Notes under the pieces: model-generated
The model's input: the letters and a program-made list of their open reading frames with translations, nothing else
What the model was told of the DNA's origin: nothing
The model's database searches: none
Part shown: in pieces, positions 7,544 to 12,931 of the stretch
How positions within the stretch are numbered: position 1 is the first letter of the stretch
Layout of the letters: every line of letters starts with the position of its first letter
From: an uncultured Bacillota bacterium
Lineage (GTDB): Bacteria; Bacillota; Clostridia; UBA1381
Direction of reading: 5' to 3'
NCBI GenBank assembly: GCA_949297205.1
Contig: CASFSH010000158.1
Location: 1 to 12,931, forward strand
DNA: 12,931 bases
Translations under genes and position numbers: made by a program

Positions 7544-7550
7544 TCCTCAT
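7544..7550 (-). promoter_or_regulatory. Ribosome binding site of polC
   Basis: ATGAGGA on the minus strand lies 6 bp before the ATG at 7537. It confirms this start rather than the internal Met at residue 32. Confidence 0.8.
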
Positions 7551-7563
7551 TTCTATGTCAGTA

Positions 7564-7633
7564 ATAATCATAATTATATCATATATAATTTTACCACCGT
7601 AAAGTTTTTGTGTCAATAAAAAATTATGATTAT
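7564..7633. repeat. 12-bp perfect inverted repeat flanking the polC promoter
   Basis: ATAATCATAATT (7564-7575) and AATTATGATTAT (7622-7633) are exact reverse complements separated by 46 bp. The promoter -35 and -10 both lie between them. The arms could be paired operator sites or form a long-range stem. The sequence is very AT-rich, so the match is only moderately surprising. Confidence 0.5.
7588..7616 (-). promoter_or_regulatory. Consensus promoter of polC
   Basis: On the minus strand, TTGACA (7616-7611), a 17-bp spacer and TAAAAT (7593-7588). The transcript would begin near 7581 with a leader of about 45 bases before the ATG. It lies inside a pair of 12-bp inverted repeats (7564-7575 and 7622-7633). 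Confidence 0.85.
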
Positions 7634-7646
7634 ATTTTGTCTGAAA

Positions 7647-8180
7647 TCAGAAAAATGAGGGTGTATCCATATTTATAATAAAATATTTTTTACGTTTTTT
7701 AATATGATTTTTTAATTTTATTATCCAATATATAATTACTGAAGCTGATAAAATCATACACAGAAACATCAGAACATTTTTAATTTTGTCTGTAATGGGA
7801 GTTGACTTAATATTTTTTTCTTGTTTTCGTAAATCACTTGATTTTGATATGTTTTTATTATATATTTCCGAATTATTTTTTTTCGTAATATTATTTGATT
7901 TGTTTTCGTTCGGCTTTGATTGATGTGAATTGTTTTCTTTATTATCTGCGTTGGGTTGCGTCATTGTACTGAATGGTATAGACAGCCATTGTATTTCATT
8001 TGAATTTGTGATTCCGTATATCCCTCCGCATAAAATTAAAACAGAAACTATTATTGATGTTATTTTTGAAAAAGATTTGCGGTAAATATGTAATCCTATA
8101 TGTATTCCTAAAAGTAATACCGATAAACCTCCTGCAAACATATGTCCTATTTTAAATATGATATTATTAGATGAAATAAA
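7647..8180 (-). pseudogene. C-terminal fragment of a DUF4405-like membrane protein
   Basis: The frame opens at a stop near 8204. Recognisable protein starts at about 8180 with FISSNNIIFKIGHMFAGG and continues with LLLGIHIGLH. This resembles the last paired helices of DUF4405 proteins, cytochrome b561-like membrane proteins whose membrane histidines probably bind haem. One more helix follows (from about KITSIIVSVLILCGGIYG), then a long Asn/Lys/Ser-rich outer linker, a last helix (NVLMFLCMILSASVIIYW) and a basic end. The first helices of the family are missing and the upstream DNA belongs to an AraC gene fragment, so this is read as 5'-truncated by deletion. From the first ATG (8141) 164 codons are open, with only a weak AGGA three bases upstream, so some translation is possible. 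The family call is moderate; the truncation call is firmer. Confidence 0.6.
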
Positions 8181-8853
8181 GGTAAATTCTTTTAAAAATT
8201 CTTATAAAATAATATTTTGATACAGGTATTCCGCAAAGCATATCATTGATACATATACTTTTGGTATAATTCATTTTCACATATTCCATAACCTGACCCA
8301 CATATTGGTCCGGCTTTGTATGATGGTCAGAAACCTCATTTTTAAGAGAATCTTTCAGCAGGATAGAATAAATAGAGTGGATTCTTTGGGATATTTCCGA
8401 AGCATTTATTAAAGATGTATCATTTGCAGATATTAATATTTCCTGTATATTTTTTTGTATTTCATATCTGTATTTTATTTCTATCGGGAAAATATTTTCC
8501 GGATACAAAAGCTTAAGTAATTTATGTACATTATTTCCGGAAAAATGCATCCACATAAATTCCCATATCTGAGAATGAGAAAAATATTCATGTGGTTTGT
8601 GACAGTCTATTATTACCATATTGCCGGGAGAAAGGCATATTTTTGTGTTATTTTCAATTACAATGCCTTCTCCCGATATTGTATAAAACATAAGATAACT
8701 GTCGTGGTAATTCCTTTTTACTTTATAATTTTGGTTTGTATAAAAATGTCCTATTTCTGTCATATAAAACGGCATACAAAGAGAGGATTCTGTTGGAGTT
8801 ACAGAAAGCCATTGTGATTTTTTGTTTATATCGTCTTTACAATATACGTCCAT
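8167..8853 (-). pseudogene. AraC-family regulator truncated inside its DNA-binding domain
   Basis: Of 228 residues from the ATG at 8853, 40-110 form an AraC-type cupin sensor domain (FYTISGEGIVIENN, then CLSPGNMVIIDCHKPHEY). Residues 183-224 begin the usual C-terminal DNA-binding domain (YVKMNYTKSICINDMLCG, then VSKYYFIRIFKRIY). It stops four codons later. AraC proteins need two helix-turn-helix units, about 100 residues; only the first is present, so specific DNA binding is probably lost. The stop lies where the DUF4405-like frame takes over, near 8178-8184. The GTG at 8865 is not the start, because it is part of the GAGGTG ribosome binding site. The surviving half could still be expressed as a ligand-binding stub. 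Its former target may have been the neighbouring membrane-protein gene. Confidence 0.82.
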
Positions 8854-8862
8854 AATTATAAA

Positions 8863-8868
8863 CACCTC
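8863..8868 (-). promoter_or_regulatory. Ribosome binding site that decides the AraC-fragment start
   Basis: GAGGTG on the minus strand lies 9 bp before ATG 8853. The GTG inside it opens a frame four codons longer, but a start codon within the Shine-Dalgarno sequence is implausible. Confidence 0.75.
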
Positions 8869-8959
8869 AGCTATAATTGAAGCATAAAAAAATTATTATT
8901 TCAAGCAAAGGTAAATATTTTATTTATAAATGGCAAATTAATAAAAATATTTCTTGATT

Positions 8960-8987
8960 TTAACGAAATAATATGATACTCTATAAT
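8960..8987 (+). promoter_or_regulatory. Possible promoter of the NUDIX gene
   Basis: TATAAT at 8982-8987 with a weak TTAACG at 8960-8965 and a 16-bp spacer, about 50 bp before the NUDIX ATG. The -10 is convincing and the -35 is poor. The 182 bp between the two divergent starts (8854-9035) hold no other feature I can support. Confidence 0.5.
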
Positions 8988-9035
8988 TAAGGAAATTTCA
9001 GTATAACATTTTACATTGATTGGAGGATAATAATA

Positions 9036-9458
9036 ATGCAGCACGAAAAATCATGCGGTGCAGTTGTTTATAAAACAAATGCCGGTAAAACAGATTATCT
9101 AATAATATTGAATAGAAAGGGAAATGTAAAAGGACATTGGGGATTCCCTAAAGGGCATGTTGAGGATAATGAAACAGAAGTTGAGACGGCAAAACGTGAG
9201 ATTTTTGAAGAAGTAGGAATAAAACTTGAAATAGATGATAAATTTAAATATGTAAAAAATTATATGCCTAAGCCAAATGTTGAAAAGGAAGCAGTCTATT
9301 TTGTTGCTGAAGCAAAAAATGTTAATACAGTACTACAGGAAAGTGAAATTGCAGATTATAAATGGTGCTGTTATAAAGAAGCACTGGATATTTTGACATA
9401 TGACAGTGATATTCTTGAAGCAGCAAACAAATATATAATGGCAAGAAAAGATATATAA
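9036..9458 (+). CDS. NUDIX hydrolase, Ap4A (diadenosine tetraphosphate) hydrolase-like
   Basis: 140 residues, the normal size for the bis(5'-nucleosyl)-tetraphosphatase group of NUDIX enzymes. The NUDIX box is complete at residues 40-62: G40, x5, E46, x7, R54-E55, E58-E59, G61, with the magnesium-binding glutamates in place. Group features are the start HEKSCGAVVY, GHWGFPKGH (33-41), a KEAVYFVA strand (about 89-96) and the late segment SEIADYKWC followed by EALDILTYDSD. Such enzymes split Ap4A to ATP and AMP in the cytoplasm, removing a stress-linked dinucleotide; related substrates cannot be excluded. GGAGG at 9022-9026 sets the start. It is a single-gene transcript with its own terminator, convergent with bioY. 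Confidence 0.9.
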   Translation: MQHEKSCGAVVYKTNAGKTDYLIILNRKGNVKGHWGFPKGHVEDNETEVETAKREIFEEVGIKLEIDDKFKYVKNYMPKPNVEKEAVYFVAEAKNVNTVLQESEIADYKWCCYKEALDILTYDSDILEAANKYIMARKDI

Positions 9459-9465
9459 AATTAAT

Positions 9466-9515
9466 AACTCCGCAATATCAAGGTTTTTAACCTTATGATG
9501 CTGCGGAGTTTTTTT
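9466..9515 (+). terminator. Terminator between convergent NUDIX and bioY genes
   Basis: AACTCCGCA (9466-9474) pairs with TGCGGAGTT (9502-9510) and AAGGTT (9480-9485) with AACCTT (9489-9494). Unpaired bases lie between the two helices, and a T-run follows to 9515. The plus-strand T-run overlaps the bioY stop codon (9514-9516). On the minus strand the same stem is followed by only a weak T-rich stretch, so bioY termination may be leaky. Confidence 0.88.
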
Positions 9516-10056
9516 ACATTATGTTTTTGATTTGAGTTTTGATTTTTAATCCGATTATAACAGCAAGAAAACTTTTTATTATATCAAACGGAATAAAAGG
9601 ATAAACACAGGCACTAAGAGCTGCAGTCCACCCTATAGATGTAATAAATACATATTGTATTGTTCCGAGTATATAACATACAGCAATGCTTATTATGCTA
9701 AATAAAAAAAGAATAACCTGATTTTTTATATTGTTTTCTTTTATTTTGTCAGAAACAATTCCGACTATTAATGCCATAAATATATAAGATATAATATATC
9801 CGCCTGTTGGACCTGCAAGTATTTGAACCCCACCCTTTATTCCGCTGAAAACAGGGATTCCCAATGCTCCTATTAAAATGTATACCGCAACTGCAGTAAC
9901 GGATTTTTTTGCACCGGCGATGACAGCCGACAATAATACTGCAAAAACAGAAAGAGTAATGGGAACAACATTAATTTGAAATGTTATAATTGATAAAACA
10001 GAAATGATTGCTGCAAGGATTGCAATGTGTGTTATTTCTTTGGTATTTAGTTTCAT
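9514..10056 (-). CDS. bioY: BioY, biotin-binding S component of an ECF transporter
   Basis: 180 residues and about six membrane helices, the usual size. BioY binds biotin in the membrane and works alone or with the shared energising module EcfA-EcfA'-EcfT. Family hallmarks are the conserved stretch INVVPITLSVFAVLLSA (residues 28-44), then GIPVFSG, GGVQILAGPTGGYIISY (75-91) and a C-terminal YPFIPFDIIKSFLA. No ECF ATPase or transmembrane partner is in the window, so it probably uses a shared module encoded elsewhere. CCTCC at 10063-10067 (GGAGG on the minus strand) sets the start, and it has its own strong promoter right after the araC-type gene. No biotin synthesis gene is adjacent, so biotin uptake is the likely role. 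Confidence 0.95.
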   Translation of the reverse strand: MKLNTKEITHIAILAAIISVLSIITFQINVVPITLSVFAVLLSAVIAGAKKSVTAVAVYILIGALGIPVFSGIKGGVQILAGPTGGYIISYIFMALIVGIVSDKIKENNIKNQVILFLFSIISIAVCYILGTIQYVFITSIGWTAALSACVYPFIPFDIIKSFLAVIIGLKIKTQIKNIM

Positions 10057-10097
10057 AGTTTTCCTCCGTATTAAATTACTTGAAAATGAACAGTAAT

Positions 10098-10125
10098 ATT
10101 ATATCAGAAAAAAACACATTGTCAA
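10098..10125 (-). promoter_or_regulatory. Promoter of bioY
   Basis: On the minus strand, TTGACA (10125-10120), a 16-bp spacer and TATAAT (10103-10098) with TG just before it, an extended -10. The -35 starts 8 bp past the stop codon of the preceding regulator gene, so bioY is transcribed on its own. No clear palindromic BirA operator of the TTGTTAACC type is visible around it. Confidence 0.85.
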
Positions 10126-10132
10126 CTTATAT

Positions 10133-10990
10133 TTATAAAAAAGGTTTACAATCATCTGTGGATTTTTTTAATTCCTTACGAGGAGATGTTCCGGTTTCTT
10201 TTACATACATCTTATAAAAATTGGAGTAATTGCCAAATCCGGCTTCAATACATGCTTCAGTTAAAGACATATCTGTAGAACATAATTCTCTTACAAGCAT
10301 AAGCCTTTTATGTGTAATATATTTGTTTATTGTATACCCTGTATTTTTTTTAAACATTCTGCATAAATAACTTTTATTTATGTAAAACTGATCAGCTATT
10401 TTTTCAAGAGATAGATTTGAAGTCAGATTATCGTTTATATATAATATTATATTTTTAATAAACTTATTGTTATTTTCATTTAATATTGTTTTTTTACTGC
10501 ATTTATTAAGAATATATAAAAGCTCAATCATTGCACTTACGGCTATAATTGAATTACAACCTTCATCGGATATATATAATTCAAGTCTATTAACGGTACT
10601 GAGAAAATAAGTATTTTTTGTTATGTCATAAGGAATCAGGTTATTTACCCCTAAAGGTCTTGAATATATTAAATCTGCATATTCAACGCAATTATTTTTT
10701 TCGAAAAAATCAGCTGGAATGGTAATGACAATTCTTTCATATTCTGTATCGGATAAATGAACTATTTTATGCATTTCAAAATTTGATGCAATAACAGTAT
10801 CAAAAGGCTTTAATTTGTATGTGGATCCCTCAACTCTGAATTCGGCATCACCACGAATAAAAATTAAAATTTCTATCATATCTCTGTGATTGTGGAGCAT
10901 GAACTCTGAATTTACCGGGTGAGGAGAAATAGATCTGCGAAAGTACAGATCACGAGAAAATTCAACTTGTATTTCATTATTTTGTTCCAT
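10133..10990 (-). CDS. AraC-family transcriptional regulator with cupin sensor domain
   Basis: 285 residues from the chosen ATG. Residues 28-90 are a cupin ligand-binding domain (LHNHRDMIEILIFIRGDAEF, then EGSTYKLKPFDTVI). Residues 176-275 are a complete DNA-binding domain: a first helix-turn-helix at about 193-213 (LSLEKIADQFYINKSYLCRM) and a second at about 242-263 (LTEACIEAGFGNYSNFYKM), with the family end TGTSPRKEL. It is divergent from the TIM-barrel enzyme and oxidoreductase genes, so it most likely senses their substrate and activates them. Three phased CAATATT repeats lie between, one next to its own -35, which would allow autoregulation. A longer frame begins with TTG at 11032, but AAGGA at 11001-11005 and the promoter position favour ATG 10990. 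Confidence 0.92.
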   Translation of the reverse strand: MEQNNEIQVEFSRDLYFRRSISPHPVNSEFMLHNHRDMIEILIFIRGDAEFRVEGSTYKLKPFDTVIASNFEMHKIVHLSDTEYERIVITIPADFFEKNNCVEYADLIYSRPLGVNNLIPYDITKNTYFLSTVNRLELYISDEGCNSIIAVSAMIELLYILNKCSKKTILNENNNKFIKNIILYINDNLTSNLSLEKIADQFYINKSYLCRMFKKNTGYTINKYITHKRLMLVRELCSTDMSLTEACIEAGFGNYSNFYKMYVKETGTSPRKELKKSTDDCKPFL

Positions 10991-10999
10991 ATTTAGCAG

Positions 11000-11006
11000 T
11001 CCTTTT
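11000..11006 (-). promoter_or_regulatory. Ribosome binding site that decides the AraC start
   Basis: AAAAGGA on the minus strand, 9 bp before ATG 10990. The alternative TTG at 11032 falls just before the TATAAT -10 box and would start at or upstream of the transcription start, so it is rejected. Confidence 0.75.
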
Positions 11007-11020
11007 CTTATAATAAATAT

Positions 11021-11049
11021 ATTATAACACAAAATGTCAATATTTGCAA
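11021..11049 (-). promoter_or_regulatory. Promoter of the AraC-family gene
   Basis: On the minus strand, TTGCAA (11049-11044), a 17-bp spacer and TATAAT (11026-11021) preceded by TG, an extended -10. The first CAATATT repeat (11038-11044) lies within the spacer and touches the -35, so a protein bound there should repress this promoter. Confidence 0.8.
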
Positions 11050-11089
11050 TGTTTTTGTCAATATTGAATTAGTAAATTTACAATATTTG
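11035..11089 (+). promoter_or_regulatory. Three phased direct repeats, probable AraC-type operator
   Basis: CAATATT occurs at 11038-11044, 11059-11065 and 11081-11087. The first two share the longer TGTCAATATTTG/TGTCAATATTGA form starting at 11035 and 11056. The starts are 21 and 22 bp apart, two DNA turns, so the sites face the same side of the helix. AraC proteins typically bind direct half-sites with about this spacing. The array lies wholly between the two divergent genes. Confidence 0.65.
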
Positions 11090-11092
11090 TAT

Positions 11093-11109
11093 TATAATTA
11101 GACTATAAT
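11093..11109 (+). promoter_or_regulatory. Probable activator-dependent promoter of the TIM-barrel/oxidoreductase operon
   Basis: Two TATAAT boxes lie at 11093-11098 and 11104-11109, 32 and 21 bp before the ATG. Neither has a good -35. For the second box the -35 position (11081-11086) falls on the third CAATATT repeat. This fits activation by a regulator bound over the -35, here the divergent AraC protein. Confidence 0.55.
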
Positions 11110-11129
11110 AAAATGGATGGAGGATTGTT

Positions 11130-11987
11130 ATGTCAGAATTTATTTACACGGGTTTTTCCGATGAAATTGACGAGAATATTGAAAAACAATTTGAACACTT
11201 GAATAAGCTTGGAATTAAATATTTTGAACCGAGAGGAATAAACGGAAAAAATATTTCCGATTTAAATGACGAAGAAGTTGAAGAACTTAAATTAACAATG
11301 AAAAAATATAATATAAAGGTTTCTTCAATAGGTTCACCAATAGGTAAGATAAAAATAACCGATAATTTTGAAAATCATTTAAAGGTACTGGAAAGAACAA
11401 TTAAAACGGCTAAAATGCTTGATGTAAAATATATTCGTATTTTCAGTTTTTACATTCCTGAGGGAGAAGATTATAAGTTATATACAGATGAAGTAATAAA
11501 ACGAATGAAGGCTATGACCGAAATTGCGGCAAACAATAACATTATTCTTCTGCATGAGAACGAAAAAGGTATTTACGGAGATATAGCAGTACGATGTGAG
11601 GAGATATTGAAAGTTGTAAATTCGCCTAATTTAAAAGCAGTTTTTGATCCTGCAAATTTTGTTCAATGTGGACAGGTTACATATCCTGAAGCATTTAACC
11701 TTTTAAGACCGTATGTTGTGTATATGCATATAAAAGACGCATTCTCAAATGGTGAAGTTGTACCCGCGGGTTACGGGGAGGGTCATGTTGCGGAAATTTT
11801 AAGAGAGTTGTATAAGGACGGATATGAGGGATTTTTAAGTCTTGAGCCGCACCTTGGAAGTTTTAAAGGACTGGAAAATCTCGAAACAGACGATCATATG
11901 CTTGAACTGGAAGGCAGTACACCGGAAAAATTTACTCTTGCATATGAAGCCTTGAAAAAAATAACAGACAATATAGTAAAGCAGTAA
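11130..11987 (+). CDS. Sugar phosphate isomerase/epimerase-like TIM-barrel protein
   Basis: 285 residues of the xylose isomerase-like TIM-barrel family (AP endonuclease 2 fold), normal length. It opens with YTGFSDEID (residues 6-14). Likely metal ligands sit in order at the barrel strand ends: E143 (LLHENEKGIYGD), D173 (VFDPANF), H200 (YMHIKD) and E239 (SLEPHL). Such enzymes isomerise or epimerise sugars, keto-polyols or inositol derivatives with Mn, Mg or Co. The exact substrate cannot be read from the sequence. GGAGG at 11119-11123 sets the start. It is divergent from the AraC gene, and 32 bp downstream begins a Gfo/Idh/MocA dehydrogenase, a frequent partner in inositol and rare-sugar breakdown. 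No signal peptide is seen, so it is cytoplasmic. Confidence 0.88.
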   Translation: MSEFIYTGFSDEIDENIEKQFEHLNKLGIKYFEPRGINGKNISDLNDEEVEELKLTMKKYNIKVSSIGSPIGKIKITDNFENHLKVLERTIKTAKMLDVKYIRIFSFYIPEGEDYKLYTDEVIKRMKAMTEIAANNNIILLHENEKGIYGDIAVRCEEILKVVNSPNLKAVFDPANFVQCGQVTYPEAFNLLRPYVVYMHIKDAFSNGEVVPAGYGEGHVAEILRELYKDGYEGFLSLEPHLGSFKGLENLETDDHMLELEGSTPEKFTLAYEALKKITDNIVKQ

Positions 11988-12003
11988 TTATTTATTATAT
12001 AAA

Positions 12004-12010
12004 GAGAGGA
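12004..12010 (+). promoter_or_regulatory. Ribosome binding site that decides the oxidoreductase start
   Basis: GAGAGGA ends 9 bp before ATG 12020 and directly abuts an in-frame ATG at 12011. The spacing makes 12020 the likely start. Confidence 0.7.
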
Positions 12011-12019
12011 ATGAAGAAA

Positions 12020-12931
12020 ATGGAAAAGGTAAGAATGGGTATTATCGGTTTCGGTAACATGGGAACAAGCCATTGTGCAAACATTTATGCGGGAAAAATC
12101 CCTGATATGGTATTATCGGGAATATGTGATATTTCTGAGGAAAGAAGAAAAGCCGCAAAGGAAAAATATCCCGATGTTCCGGTGTTTGAAAATGCAACTC
12201 AAATGTTTGAGAGCGGAGCGGTTGATGCCGTTGAGATTGCTACATATCATTATGACCATCCGACTATTGCAATAGAAGCTTTTAAACATGGAATAAATGT
12301 TTTAACAGAAAAGCCAGCCGGAGTCTATACAAAACAAGTAATGGAAATGAATGAAGCTGCAGAAAAATCCGGATTGTTGTTTGGTATTATGTACAATCAA
12401 AGAACAAATCCGGTTTATCAGAAGGTAAAGAAAATGATTGAAGAAGGTCAGCTCGGAAACCTTAAAAGAGTTTGCTGGATTATTACCGATTGGTATAGAC
12501 CACAAGCCTATCATGACAGTTCTACATGGAGGTCGACATGGAAAACAGAAGGGGGAGGAGCACTGATAAATCAGAATCCCCATCAGCTTGATTTATGGCA
12601 ATGGCTTTTCGGTATGCCGTCAAGAATAATGTCCCAGGTATCTGTCGGAAAATATTATAATATTGAAGTTGAAGATGATGTAACGGCTTTTCTTGAATAT
12701 GATAATGGATTGACCGGAGTATATATTACATCAACAGGTGAAGCACCCGGAACAAACAGACTTGAAATTATGGGTGATATGGGTAAGGTTGTTATTGAAA
12801 ATAATGAAATAACATTTTGGCGAAATATTGAGTCGGAACGTGAATTTAATAAAACAAATACGGCAATATTCGGAAAACCTGAATGTTGGAAATGTGCAGT
12901 GCCTGCAGATAAGAGCGGCGGAGAACAGCAC
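12020..12931 (+). CDS. Gfo/Idh/MocA-family NAD(P)-dependent oxidoreductase (3' partial)
   Basis: 304 codons, open to the last base of the window; family members are usually about 330-390 residues, so only the end is missing. Residues 5-15 form the Rossmann start with GFGNMG (10-15). EKPAG (97-101) holds the catalytic Lys98 of the EKP motif. WKTEGGGALINQNPHQLDLW (174-193) carries the family's His188 and Asp191 in the substrate site. The C-terminal half is the beta-sheet domain typical of glucose-fructose oxidoreductase and inositol dehydrogenase relatives. It oxidises or reduces a sugar or polyol hydroxyl with NAD(H) or NADP(H); the substrate is unknown. It begins 32 bp after the TIM-barrel enzyme with no terminator between, so they form one operon, probably under the divergent AraC regulator. 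Confidence 0.92.
   Translation, partial: MEKVRMGIIGFGNMGTSHCANIYAGKIPDMVLSGICDISEERRKAAKEKYPDVPVFENATQMFESGAVDAVEIATYHYDHPTIAIEAFKHGINVLTEKPAGVYTKQVMEMNEAAEKSGLLFGIMYNQRTNPVYQKVKKMIEEGQLGNLKRVCWIITDWYRPQAYHDSSTWRSTWKTEGGGALINQNPHQLDLWQWLFGMPSRIMSQVSVGKYYNIEVEDDVTAFLEYDNGLTGVYITSTGEAPGTNRLEIMGDMGKVVIENNEITFWRNIESEREFNKTNTAIFGKPECWKCAVPADKSGGEQH

Noticed and set aside
7647..8141. The 164-codon frame as an intact small membrane protein
   Set aside because: Family-like sequence begins upstream of the first ATG, with no start codon there, and the N-terminal helices are missing. The context indicates a deletion.
8854..8865. GTG 8865 as the start of the AraC fragment
   Set aside because: The GTG is part of the Shine-Dalgarno sequence GAGGTG that serves ATG 8853.
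10991..11032. TTG 11032 as the start of the complete AraC gene
   Set aside because: It lies upstream of or at the -10 box, so it would not be in the mRNA. ATG 10990 has a ribosome binding site.
12075..12275. 66-codon plus-strand frame inside the oxidoreductase region
   Set aside because: It is a shadow in another frame of the continuous Gfo/Idh/MocA coding sequence, which shows clear family motifs.
1..12931. CRISPR arrays, tRNA or rRNA genes, phage attachment sites
   Set aside because: No regularly spaced long repeats, cloverleaf-like sequence or rRNA signatures were seen on reading the window. A subtle tRNA could be missed without a covariance search, but none of the gaps is a good candidate.

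Overview
The window is AT-rich and looks like the chromosome of a low-GC Gram-positive bacterium of the class Clostridia. The evidence is a PolC-type DNA polymerase III (found in Firmicutes and relatives), strong GGAGG-type ribosome binding sites, consensus TTGACA/TATAAT promoters, a BioY biotin transporter component and two AraC-family regulators of the Firmicute cupin type. The species cannot be named from sequence alone.

Layout. (1) Positions 1-2333, plus strand: a likely operon of three membrane-protein genes. Two unrecognised single-pass membrane proteins flank a hemolysin III/TrhA-family (PAQR-like) seven-helix protein. The two flanking proteins are paralogous: both carry copies of a roughly 30-residue helical unit on the predicted outer side and end in Thr/Glu/Ser-rich acidic tails. 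A strong terminator follows at 2384-2432. (2) Positions 2433-3484: no intact gene. It holds a strong plus-strand promoter, a nested hairpin, a heavily decayed minus-strand IS91-family transposase (2601-3316) and a pair of hairpins that can terminate transcription in both directions. (3) Positions 3485-7537, minus strand: complete polC with its own consensus promoter. (4) Positions 7647-8853, minus strand: two broken genes, an AraC-type regulator cut inside its DNA-binding domain and the C-terminal part of a DUF4405-like membrane protein, apparently joined by one deletion near 8180. (5) Positions 9036-9458, plus strand: a NUDIX hydrolase of the Ap4A-hydrolase type, with a hairpin terminator. 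(6) Positions 9514-10990, minus strand: bioY and a complete AraC-family regulator. (7) Positions 11130-12931, plus strand: divergent from that regulator, a xylose-isomerase-like TIM-barrel enzyme followed by a Gfo/Idh/MocA oxidoreductase that runs off the window.

How the genes work together. The last block reads as a small sugar or polyol catabolic operon controlled by the divergent AraC protein. The 139-bp intergenic region has three CAATATT direct repeats phased at 21 and 22 bp, one of them beside a good -10 box that lacks a recognisable -35; this is the layout expected for an AraC-activated promoter. The first block couples a TrhA-like protein to two novel paralogous surface proteins, and is the best candidate in the window for something undescribed. 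The middle shows two separate decay events: IS91 death by serial deletions and frameshifts, and the AraC/DUF4405 deletion fusion.
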